Shown: positions 44,360-52,125 of the stretch, in pieces | How positions within the stretch are numbered: the stretch's first letter is position 1 | How the letters are laid out: every line of letters begins with the position of its first letter | Source: CALZJC01 sp041574955 | Lineage (GTDB): Bacteria; Acidobacteriota; Thermoanaerobaculia; Multivoradales; JAHEKO01 | Reading direction: 5' to 3' | Length of the DNA: 55,255 bases | Assembly: GCA_041574955.1 (NCBI GenBank) | Contig: JBFGNS010000006.1 | Span: 1 to 55,255 of the forward strand | Program-made: the position numbers and the translations under genes | Notes under the pieces: generated by a model | What the model saw: only the letters and a program-made list of their open reading frames with translations | What the model was told of the DNA's origin: nothing | Database searches by the model: none

Positions 44360-46621
44360 TCAGCGCGGCGACAGGTCGGCTAGCAGCAGGGCCGAAAACT
44401 CGGCGTCGCCGGCGTAGGCCGCGAACTCCGGCGCTTGCCGGAACTCCTCGCGCGGATAGCCGGCGCGGATGGCCTGTTCGACCAGCCGCAGCAGGCCCGG
44501 CTTGTCGCCGGCCACGGCGTGGATCTGCGCCGCGTTGTAGAGCAGCTCCGGGTCCTCGGGGCTCTCCGCGACCCGCGCGTCGATGGCCGCCGTGGCCTCG
44601 CGGTGGCGCCCCACCTTGGCGACGCTCAGCAGCCTCAGCGAGACCAACCCCGGCTGCGCCCCGGCCGCCGCAATGCGGCGATCGCAGCTGTCGATCGCCG
44701 CCAGGTACCAGCGGCGCGACTCGGCCTGGTCGCCCAGGCTGGCGTACGCGTCACCCAGGTTGTGCTGGGTCATCGGGTGCTCCGGGTCCATCCGGTAGGC
44801 GTTGAGATAGGCGTCGACCGCTTCGGCCGGCCGGTCGAGATAGAAGTAGACGGTGCCCAGGTTGTTGGCCGCGGGCCGGTAGTCCGGCTGCAGCTCGAGA
44901 ACGCGCTGGAACAGCGGTGCCGCCTCCAGGTAGCGGCCGCTGCGCATGTAGACGATCGCCAGGTTGTTGAGCGCCCCGGCGTGATCCGGAGCGAAGCGAA
45001 TCACCTCGCGGTACTCGAGCGCCGCCTCCTCGAGCCGGCCCAGCCTCGCCAGGGCGGTGGCCAGGGCGTGCCGGGTGTTGACCTGGTCGGCGCCGAGCTC
45101 GACCGCGCGTTCCAGCTCGGCGAGCCCTTCCTCGTGCTGCCCGCGGGCGATCAGCGATTCGCCCAGCAGGATCGGGGCGCGGCTGTCCGCCGGCTCCAAG
45201 CGGTGCGCTTGGCGCGCGGCGTCGACGGCGGTTTCGAAATCGCCGGCGGCACGGGCCAGCTCGGCACGCGCCAGCCACGGGCCGACCACCGGCTCGTCTC
45301 CGCCCTCGGCCTGCTCGACCAGTGCCAGCACCTCCTGCTCCCGGCCGTCCTCGGGGTCGATGCGCTGGCGGGCGGCGAGCAGAGCGGCCAGCTCACCGGC
45401 GAGAAACGCGTTGTTCGGCTCGAGCTCGAGCGCGCGCCGCCAGGTCTGCTCGGCGAGCCGCAGGTTGGTGCGCGTCAACCCGCGTCGCCAGTAGCGCTCG
45501 CCCTGGGTGAACAGCAGACGGGCGTCGGTGTTGGCGATCCGCCCGGCGGCGCGGCGGGCCTCGTTCTCCGCGGAGGCGGACTCGGTCTCGCCGGTGCGCT
45601 CGGGCCACTGGCGCACCACCAGCACCGCCGCCGCGGTCAGCCCGAGGGCGATGACGGCGGCCACCGCCGGCCGGCGCCAGCGCCGCCGTGGCGGCCGACC
45701 GGTGACCACGGAGGTCAGCGGCACGGTGCCTGTGCCCTCGATCTCGCGCCGCAGGTGCATCAGCTCGTTGCGCACGTCCTGCGCCGACTGGTACCGCTGC
45801 TCGGGGCTCTTCTCCAGGCAGTGGCTGATGACCCGCGCCAGGTGGTTCGGCAGGTCGGCCCGCCGGGTGTCGATTTCGCGTGGCGCGTCCTTGAGGATCG
45901 ACGACATCACGGCGAGCGAGCTCGGCCCGCCGAACGGCCGCTGGCCGGTGGCCATCTCGTACAGGATGGTGCCGAGCGAGAAGATGTCCGAGCGGGGATC
46001 GGGCTCGCGTCCCTCGAGCTGCTCGGGCGACATGTACGGCACGGTGCCGACGATCTGGCCGACGGTGGTCAGCGGCTCGGTGAGCAGCTCGGTGGCGTCG
46101 TCGCTGCTGACCGCGGCCTGCAGCTTGGCGAGCCCGAAGTCGAGCACCTTGACGGGGCCGCTCGCCGGCACCACCACGTTGCCCGGCTTGAGGTCGCGGT
46201 GCACGATGCCTTTGGCGTGGGCCGCCGCCAGCGCCTCGGCGAGCGGGATTCCGATGCCGAAGATCCGGCGCAGCGGCATGCCGTCGCGCGGGATGAGCTT
46301 CGACAGCGGTTCTCCATCCACCAGCTCCATGGTCAGAAAGTGGAAGCCGTCGACGTGCTCGACCGAGTGGATCGTCACGATGTTGGGGTGACTGAGGGCT
46401 GCCAGGGAACGTGCCTCGCGCTCGAAGCGGCCCAGCCGCTCGGGGTCGCGGGCGAACTCGGCGGGGAGCACCTTGATCGCGACCTGCCGCCCCAGCCGCG
46501 TGTCCTCGGCCCGGTAGACGACGCCCATGCCGCCGGCGCCGATCTGCTCGAGGACGCGGTAAGCGCCCAGACGCTGGCCGACCAGCTGGGGGTCCTGGGT
46601 GGTGGATCCTTCAGAGGCCAT
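44360..46621 (-). CDS. PknB-type serine/threonine kinase with TPR sensor domain
   Basis: 753 residues. The kinase domain (about 20-295) is complete: glycine loop GAGGMG, Lys50 in AIKVLP, HRDLKPGN (Asp143), DFG (161-163) and a threonine-rich activation segment (LTEPLTTVGQIVGT). A single membrane helix (about 319-337) follows basic residues. Seven or more TPR units fill the outer domain (about 365-700), for example ALNNLAIVYMRSGRYLEAAPLF. The topology places the kinase in the cytoplasm and the TPRs outside. This architecture is common in Acidobacteriota and Myxobacteria. The signal and targets are unknown. No PP2C phosphatase is adjacent. Confidence 0.92.
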   Translation of the reverse strand: MASEGSTTQDPQLVGQRLGAYRVLEQIGAGGMGVVYRAEDTRLGRQVAIKVLPAEFARDPERLGRFEREARSLAALSHPNIVTIHSVEHVDGFHFLTMELVDGEPLSKLIPRDGMPLRRIFGIGIPLAEALAAAHAKGIVHRDLKPGNVVVPASGPVKVLDFGLAKLQAAVSSDDATELLTEPLTTVGQIVGTVPYMSPEQLEGREPDPRSDIFSLGTILYEMATGQRPFGGPSSLAVMSSILKDAPREIDTRRADLPNHLARVISHCLEKSPEQRYQSAQDVRNELMHLRREIEGTGTVPLTSVVTGRPPRRRWRRPAVAAVIALGLTAAAVLVVRQWPERTGETESASAENEARRAAGRIANTDARLLFTQGERYWRRGLTRTNLRLAEQTWRRALELEPNNAFLAGELAALLAARQRIDPEDGREQEVLALVEQAEGGDEPVVGPWLARAELARAAGDFETAVDAARQAHRLEPADSRAPILLGESLIARGQHEEGLAELERAVELGADQVNTRHALATALARLGRLEEAALEYREVIRFAPDHAGALNNLAIVYMRSGRYLEAAPLFQRVLELQPDYRPAANNLGTVYFYLDRPAEAVDAYLNAYRMDPEHPMTQHNLGDAYASLGDQAESRRWYLAAIDSCDRRIAAAGAQPGLVSLRLLSVAKVGRHREATAAIDARVAESPEDPELLYNAAQIHAVAGDKPGLLRLVEQAIRAGYPREEFRQAPEFAAYAGDAEFSALLLADLSPR

Positions 46622-46861
46622 CAACGACCTCGAGCCCGGCGGTGGCGACTGCCGGGGGTGAAGCTGGAGCCTGGCAGAGGTCTGTCGACCCTGGCCGCTG
46701 TCTGTCGGGCTCGACCCGTTTGCATGCCGACCGGAGCTCCCAGCGGCGGACGCTATCAAAACGAGGCGCGGGCCGCACCGCTCCCGTGCTACGCTCGCCG
46801 TTCGTACGCCCGCAGTGCGATCCGGAGGCTGCCCGCCCCCGGCGAGCCGCAGGGATAGCAC

Positions 46862-46867
46862 AAGGAG
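46862..46867 (+). promoter_or_regulatory. Shine-Dalgarno directing an ATC start codon
   Basis: AAGGAG lies six bases before ATC at 46874. No ATG, GTG or TTG in the reading frame occurs between the upstream in-frame TAG (46856) and the ATG at 46940, which lies inside the RRM fold. The site therefore decides the unusual start. Confidence 0.7.
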
Positions 46868-46873
46868 ACAGCC

Positions 46874-47248
46874 ATCACAGCCAAGATCTTCGTCGGCAAT
46901 CTGAGCTACGACGTCACCCGCGACCGCCTGTCCCAGCTGATGGGCGAGGTGGGTAGCGTTCGCGACATCTACCTTCCCGTCGATCGTGCCACCGGCCGCC
47001 CGCGCGGCTTCGCCTTTGTCGAGTTCTCGCAGTCGGAAGAGGCCGAGCAGGCCATCGAGAAGTTCAACGACTTCGAGCTCGAAGGCCGCCGGCTGCGCGT
47101 CGACGTGGCGGAGGAGCGCCGCCGGCCGCGCCCCGCGGCGCCCTCGATGGACTTCGATGCGCCGGCGGGAGGGCCACGGTTCACCGCCAAGCCGTCTCGC
47201 CCGAAGGGCAGCCGCCGGGGCCTGCGCGGCAAGAAGCGCAGCCTGTAA
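46874..47248 (+). CDS. RRM-domain RNA-binding protein, apparent ATC start
   Basis: 124 residues if initiation is at ATC 46874. The RNP2 motif KIFVGNL starts at residue 4 and RNP1 is RGFAFVEF (about residues 43-50), so the single RRM spans about 3-78; the tail is Arg/Lys-rich (GSRRGLRGKKRSL). Such short RRM proteins bind single-stranded RNA and are often cold-induced. Using the first ATG (46940) would remove RNP2 and the first strand. The gene has an excellent ribosome-binding site for ATC and an in-frame stop upstream. A sequencing change from ATG to ATC is the alternative explanation. Confidence 0.85.
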   Translation: MTAKIFVGNLSYDVTRDRLSQLMGEVGSVRDIYLPVDRATGRPRGFAFVEFSQSEEAEQAIEKFNDFELEGRRLRVDVAEERRRPRPAAPSMDFDAPAGGPRFTAKPSRPKGSRRGLRGKKRSL

Positions 47249-47315
47249 CCGCGCCTCCGCCCACGGATCCAGCGGGCGCCGGTCCCGATCGTTTAGCCGG
47301 CGAGGGTCGTCTCGG

Positions 47316-47332
47316 GTGACAGGTTTTGTCAC
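47316..47332 (+). promoter_or_regulatory. Dyad GTGACA-N5-TGTCAC, candidate activator site
   Basis: A perfect 6-5-6 inverted repeat lies about 75 bases upstream of the sigma-54 -24 element, the usual distance for an upstream activating sequence bound by an enhancer-binding protein. No such activator is encoded in the window. Confidence 0.45.
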
Positions 47333-47352
47333 TCCAACGGCCGATAGAGGCC

Positions 47353-47382
47353 TTTCGATCAGTCCTAAACCCCTGATCGAAA
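47353..47382 (+). promoter_or_regulatory. Dyad TTTCGATCAG-N10-CTGATCGAAA
   Basis: A perfect 10-bp inverted repeat with a 10-base spacer, ending 24 bases before the -24 element. It could be a second operator for the sigma-54 promoter or a hairpin ending the RRM transcript; no T-run follows on the plus strand, favouring the operator reading. Confidence 0.45.
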
Positions 47383-47405
47383 AGGGTTTGGGCGCATTGC
47401 GCCAG

Positions 47406-47421
47406 TGGCACCCGTCTTGCT
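47406..47421 (+). promoter_or_regulatory. Sigma-54 promoter
   Basis: TGGCAC (47406-47411) and TTGCT (47417-47421) match the consensus TGGCAC-N5-TTGCW with GG and GC exactly ten bases apart. The start of transcription would be near 47431, about 19 bases upstream of the ATG, leaving room for the GGAGG at 47441. Confidence 0.75.
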
Positions 47422-47449
47422 CGCATGGAGTTTGCGTTTGGAGGCGACC

Positions 47450-48034
47450 ATGCGAAACCGAATCGACATTCGATACCGCCGCGAGCGGTCGCGCAGGCTG
47501 TCCGTGGCGGCCGAGGCTCTCGGGCGCGGCGCGCCGGCGCGACAGGCCCTGCTGGCGACCGCCTTGCTGACGGCCCTGGCGCTGGCCTTGGCGGCTCCGG
47601 CAGGCGCCGCTTCCGGCGTCACCACCGCCAACTCGGTGGCCTGGGCGGTCAGCCAGGTCAACGCCTCGACGACCAGTCAGGTCTGGCAGGGCGTGCCCGA
47701 GATGACCGTCAACGTGACCCTCAAGAAGACCGCCGACCTGATCATCGACTACTGTTCCGAGGCCATCACCGATCCCGGCGAGATCCAGCTGGTGAGGGTC
47801 GCGGTCGGTGCCGGCAGCTTCGCCTCACCGGACGGTGCCGGCGGCGGCGGCGTGATCTACGCCTACGACAACTCGAGCTACCTCAACGACGTCCAGTGCA
47901 TGACCTGGGTCTATCAGGGCCTCGCCCCGGGCACTCACCCGGTGTCGGTCGAGTGGCGGTCGTGGAACGGCGCCCGGGTCTACACCGCCTGGCGGTCGAT
48001 GAAAGTGCTGTTCGACAGCAACGCCAAGCCGTAG
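47450..48034 (+). CDS. Small secreted protein under sigma-54 control, unknown function
   Basis: 194 residues from an ATG with GGAGG four bases upstream. The N-terminal 55 residues hold a long Arg-rich n-region, a strong hydrophobic core (ALLATALLTALALALAAPAGA) and a cleavage site near residue 55. The mature protein is about 140 residues, beta-rich, with two cysteines (about residues 102 and 150) and many aromatic residues near the C-terminus. No family recognised. The sigma-54 promoter and two upstream dyads imply conditional, activator-dependent expression. Confidence 0.65.
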   Translation: MRNRIDIRYRRERSRRLSVAAEALGRGAPARQALLATALLTALALALAAPAGAASGVTTANSVAWAVSQVNASTTSQVWQGVPEMTVNVTLKKTADLIIDYCSEAITDPGEIQLVRVAVGAGSFASPDGAGGGGVIYAYDNSSYLNDVQCMTWVYQGLAPGTHPVSVEWRSWNGARVYTAWRSMKVLFDSNAKP

Positions 48035-48098
48035 CGCCGGGCGGCAGCGCGCGCCGGAGCGCGGCATCTGAGACACTAGACGTCCGGAGGCCGCCGCC

Positions 48099-48470
48099 AT
48101 GCCCGACCCGCTCTCGACCCTGCCTTTCGATCTGTTCTGGGGCTGGCTGCTGCGCCACCCCAACTGCATCCTGCGCGCCGGCACTCCCGAGGCGGTGCTG
48201 TACGACGACGAGGACCTGCACTGGCACTTCGCCGTCGACGGCGCGGTCTACTTCGTCCAGGTCATCCGCGGCAAGCGGCTGATGGGCGAGATCGCGCTGG
48301 AGACCGAGCGCATTGCCTACGTGCAGGCGCTGGGAGAGGAGCAGGAGGGCGAGTTCCTGTTCGAGCTGGTCAGCGAAAGCGAGACCGAGCGGGTGGCGGC
48401 TTTCTTCTTCGTCCTGTCGCACGCCTACGACGAGGGTGAGTCGAGCGGCCCGGAGCACGCCGTCCACTAG
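48099..48470 (+). CDS. Small acidic cytosolic protein of unknown function
   Basis: 123 residues, no signal peptide or membrane helix, strongly acidic (many Glu/Asp). GGAGG lies eight bases upstream of the ATG. The sequence alternates strands and helices (LHWHFAVDGAVYFVQVIRGKRLMGEIALE), compatible with a small alpha-beta domain. No family recognised. It is 64 bases downstream of the sigma-54-driven gene and might be read through from it. Confidence 0.6.
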   Translation: MPDPLSTLPFDLFWGWLLRHPNCILRAGTPEAVLYDDEDLHWHFAVDGAVYFVQVIRGKRLMGEIALETERIAYVQALGEEQEGEFLFELVSESETERVAAFFFVLSHAYDEGESSGPEHAVH

Positions 48471-48500
48471 CCGTGGCGCGGCGCCTCGTGCCGCCGGAAA

Positions 48501-48537
48501 GAAAAAGTCCCGTGCCGGGGAGGGAACCGGCACGGGA
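48501..48537 (-). terminator. Rho-independent terminator on the minus strand
   Basis: An 11-bp perfect stem (TCCCGTGCCGG at 48508-48518 with CCGGCACGGGA at 48527-48537, 8-base loop) is followed on the minus strand by CTTTTTC. On the plus strand no T-run follows. No minus-strand protein gene reads into it. Confidence 0.7.
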
Positions 48538-48640
48538 GGAGGAGAGGGAGCTTAAGGAGACAGCGGGGTGGTAGCCCCGATGGCGGGTCAGCTCCCGGTG
48601 CCCGCCTCAGAGGTTAATAACGTTGCGGACAGCCTTGCGG
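48501..48640 (-). ncRNA. Candidate structured small RNA
   Basis: Read on the minus strand, this gap holds stem GGCGGG/CCCGCC, then CGGGG/CCCCG with a CUACCA loop, then a pyrimidine run (CUCCCUCUCCUCCUCCC), then the intrinsic terminator. The CU-rich run resembles anti-Shine-Dalgarno seed regions of trans-acting RNAs. The TTATTAA at about 48616-48622 could be a -10 region, without a good -35 box. Length and 5' end are guesses. Confidence 0.3.
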
Positions 48641-48686
48641 ATTCCCGGTCGGGGAAAAAAGGTCCCCGGCCTGTAGCATCGGGCGC

Positions 48687-49661
48687 GTGAGGGTCTTCGT
48701 CACCGGCGGCACCGGCTACATCGGTCTCGCCCTGTGCCGCGCGCTCGCCGCGCGTGGCGACGAAGTGGCGGCGCTGGTGCGGCCGACCAGCCGAACCGCC
48801 CCCCTCGCCGAGCTGGGGGCGGGGCTTTTTGTCGGCGACATCACCGACCGCTACTCGATGCGCGAGGCGATGTCCGGCGCCGACTGGGTGGTGCACGCCG
48901 CCGCCGAGCTCGACTTCGGTGCGCCGACCGGCCGGATCCGGGCGGCCAACGTGGACGGCTCCCGCAACGTCGCCTCGCTGGCCTGGAAGCTGGGAGTGGG
49001 CCGGGTGCTGGCGGTGTCTTCGATCGCCCGCTTCGGCGGCAGCCCGGCGGACGGCCGGCCGGGCGACGAGGAGTCGCCGCTGCTGCCGCCGCCGAGCCGC
49101 TACTCGGCCACCAAGCGCGCCGGCGAGCTGGCGATGCGCGAGGTGGCCGAGCGCGAGGGGCTGAAGCTGAACGTGGTCTACCCGAGCCTGGTGTACGGCG
49201 CTCCCGGCAGGAAGGGCGGCGCCAACCTGATCCTGAGGGCGGTGCTCGAACGCCGCTGGCCGGCGGTGGTGGGAGCCCGCCGGCGTATGAGCTGGATCCA
49301 CCTGGACGACCTGGTGACGGCGATGCTCGCCATCCTCGATGGCGCGCCGCCGGCTCGCGATTACCTACTGGCGGGAGACGCCGCCCCGCTGGGCGAGGTG
49401 CTCGAGCAGGTGGCGCGGCTCGGCGGCGTGGCGCCGCCGCGGCTGCGGCTGCCGCTGCCCGTCGGCCTCGCCCTGGCCGCGGTCACCTCTCCCTTCTACC
49501 GCCGCCGCGGCCGGCGGCCGCCGCTCAACGCCGACCAGCTCCGCAGCCTGGCCCGCAGCTGGGAGTTCGACGATGCGCGGGCGCGGCGCGAGCTGGATTG
49601 GAAGCCGCGTACCCTCGCCGAAGGGCTGCCGCCCACCGTCGACTACCTGCGCCGCTCGTGA
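48687..49661 (+). CDS. Extended SDR-family NAD(P)-dependent epimerase/dehydratase
   Basis: 324 residues from a GTG. The N-terminal GGTGYIG loop (TGxxGxxG) binds the dinucleotide, GDITD contacts the adenine, VVHAAAELDFG is the helix-4 region, the catalytic Tyr-Lys pair lies in YSATKRAGELA and Ser in VSSIARFGG. The C-terminal lobe resembles dihydroflavonol-reductase or HpnA-type hopanoid-associated epimerases. The substrate is unknown. A stem-loop around 48647-48671 with a purine loop lies just upstream. No glycosylation genes are adjacent. Confidence 0.85.
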   Translation: MRVFVTGGTGYIGLALCRALAARGDEVAALVRPTSRTAPLAELGAGLFVGDITDRYSMREAMSGADWVVHAAAELDFGAPTGRIRAANVDGSRNVASLAWKLGVGRVLAVSSIARFGGSPADGRPGDEESPLLPPPSRYSATKRAGELAMREVAEREGLKLNVVYPSLVYGAPGRKGGANLILRAVLERRWPAVVGARRRMSWIHLDDLVTAMLAILDGAPPARDYLLAGDAAPLGEVLEQVARLGGVAPPRLRLPLPVGLALAAVTSPFYRRRGRRPPLNADQLRSLARSWEFDDARARRELDWKPRTLAEGLPPTVDYLRRS

Positions 49662-49705
49662 GGCCGCCGGCCGCTCGCCGGCCCGCCGCCGGTGGCCCGG
49701 TTCGA

Positions 49706-49735
49706 TTGCGTGGCTCGAAGCGCGGGGGTTAAGAT
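49706..49735 (+). promoter_or_regulatory. Probable promoter of citrate synthase, with dyad at -10
   Basis: TTGCGT (49706-49711) and TAAGAT (49730-49735) are 18 bases apart. GGGGTT (49725-49730) and AACCCC (49737-49742) form a dyad overlapping the -10 region, which could be an operator or a leader hairpin. Confidence 0.4.
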
Positions 49736-49823
49736 GAACCCCGGTTCGAGTTCGCCCCGGCGAAGTTCACAAGTACGATCGGAGGCACATCTTGGGCGCG
49801 TCCGGCGCGTCGCGGAGGGAGTC

Positions 49824-51098
<1,275 letters not shown>

Positions 51099-51115
51099 CC
51101 TGGCTTCTCGCCAGG
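51099..51115 (+). terminator. Short hairpin after gltA
   Basis: CCTGGC and GCCAGG form a 6-bp stem with a TTCTC loop directly after the stop codon. No T-run follows; weak terminator evidence. Confidence 0.35.
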
Positions 51116-51146
51116 GGGTCGAGATCAGGCTGGAGCCGGTGGGAGC

Positions 51147-51485
51147 CTAGGGGTGGCGCGACAGCTTGTCGCGCAGCCATTCGCGGAAGCTCTCGAGCCG
51201 CTGCCAGACGCCGGGCCAGCGGTGTAGCAGACGGCGCAGCAGGCGGTAGACCGTCTCGCTGGCGACCGACAGGATGGCGGCCCCGACCAGGATCGTCAGG
51301 ATCCCCTGGATGCCGGGCAGCGCCAGCCCGGCGACGCCCACCAGCAGCACCACCCAGCCGGCCGCCAGCAGCAACAGCCGGATCAGCAGCGACGGCGGCC
51401 GCCGGCGCCGGGGTCCGGTGCCCGCGTTCGAACCGGCCGCGGCCCGGCTCTCGACTTCCGGCTCGGTTGGTGGCGGGGTAGCCAT
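51147..51485 (-). CDS. Small PGPGW-like transmembrane protein
   Basis: 112 residues. A basic Pro-rich N-terminus precedes two membrane helices (about 33-52 and 56-75; LLLLAAGWVVLLVGVAGLAL and ILTILVGAAILS) separated by a tight LPGIQG turn, then a basic amphipathic tail (YRLLRRLLHRWPGVWQRLESFREWLRDKL). This resembles the PGPGW/DUF454-type small membrane proteins, whose function is unknown. It is convergent with gltA and divergent from fur. Confidence 0.65.
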   Translation of the reverse strand: MATPPPTEPEVESRAAAGSNAGTGPRRRRPPSLLIRLLLLAAGWVVLLVGVAGLALPGIQGILTILVGAAILSVASETVYRLLRRLLHRWPGVWQRLESFREWLRDKLSRHP

Positions 51486-51575
51486 GCGCTGGGGCCGGGG
51501 CGGAACGGTATCACAGGCGCTCCGGCGCGAGGCTGCCGGGCGGCCGCGGCGGTTTCGACCCACCCCAAAGGGTTG

Positions 51576-51606
51576 TTGACATATAGGACCGGAGCGGTCC
51601 AGAATA
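51576..51606 (+). promoter_or_regulatory. Fur-operon promoter with dyad in the spacer
   Basis: TTGACA (51576-51581) is followed after 19 bases by AGAATA (51601-51606). The spacer holds a perfect dyad GGACCG-GAG-CGGTCC (51586-51600). A long spacer filled by a dyad is the arrangement used by MerR-type activators; that reading is speculative here. Confidence 0.45.
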
Positions 51607-51615
51607 GTTCTTCCT

Positions 51616-51636
51616 TATTGAGACATTGTCTCAATA
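51616..51636 (+). promoter_or_regulatory. Fur-box-like perfect palindrome before the fur gene
   Basis: Arms TATTGAGACA and TGTCTCAATA flank a single T, a perfect 10-1-10 palindrome ending six bases before the fur ATG. TTGAGAC-N3-GTCTCAA resembles the 7-1-7 Fur box family. Its position means Fur binding would block transcription or its early elongation, and in RNA it would form a hairpin over the ribosome-binding region. Confidence 0.75.
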
Positions 51637-51642
51637 GCCTTC

Positions 51643-52125
51643 ATGACGACCCCGGAGCTCGAGATCTTTCGCGCCTTCCTGAAGGCCAGCGGCCGCCGGA
51701 TTACCGGCGAGCGGCTGGCGGTCTTCGAGGAGATCTTCGCCCAGCACGGGCACCTGGATGCCGAGACGCTCTACCGCTCGATGCGGGCGCGGGGGCTGGG
51801 CATCGGCCGCGCCACGGTCTACCGCAACCTCGAGCTGCTGGTCGAGTGTGGGCTTGTGCGCAAGTACCGGCTGGGGCGTCGCCGCTACCTGTACGAGCAC
51901 CTGCATCCGGGTCAGCAGCACGACCACCTGGTGTGCACGGCCTGCGGCCGGGTGGCCGAGTTCATCAGCCCGGGCATCCGCGCGCTGCAGCGCGAGATCT
52001 GCAAGGCCCACGGGTTCGTCGCCGACGAGCACACCCTGCAGATCTCGGGGCTGTGCCGCGACTGCGCGCCGCACAGGCCGCCGGCGCCGGCGGCCGAGGC
52101 GGGGGAGGCGGCCGGTGCGGCGTAG
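51643..52125 (+). CDS. Fur family ferric uptake regulator
   Basis: 160 residues. Winged-helix DNA-binding domain (about 1-84, ITGERLAVFEEIF and RATVYRNLELLVECGLVRK), then the metal-sensing dimerisation domain with HPGQQHDHLVC. Two CxxC pairs (Cys98/Cys101 and Cys138/Cys141) should hold structural zinc. The iron-type (Fur) rather than zinc-type role is inferred from the two iron-uptake genes downstream, which overlap in series, and the palindrome just before its start. No clear Shine-Dalgarno precedes the ATG. The C-terminal tail is Ala/Pro/Glu-rich. Confidence 0.9.
   Translation: MTTPELEIFRAFLKASGRRITGERLAVFEEIFAQHGHLDAETLYRSMRARGLGIGRATVYRNLELLVECGLVRKYRLGRRRYLYEHLHPGQQHDHLVCTACGRVAEFISPGIRALQREICKAHGFVADEHTLQISGLCRDCAPHRPPAPAAEAGEAAGAA

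Noticed and set aside
48568..48690. 40-codon open frame with AAGGAG and a GTG start, whose TGA overlaps the SDR GTG start
   Set aside because: Tempting as a leader peptide, but third-position GC is about 64%, far below real genes here, and it contains a hairpin that fits RNA structure better.
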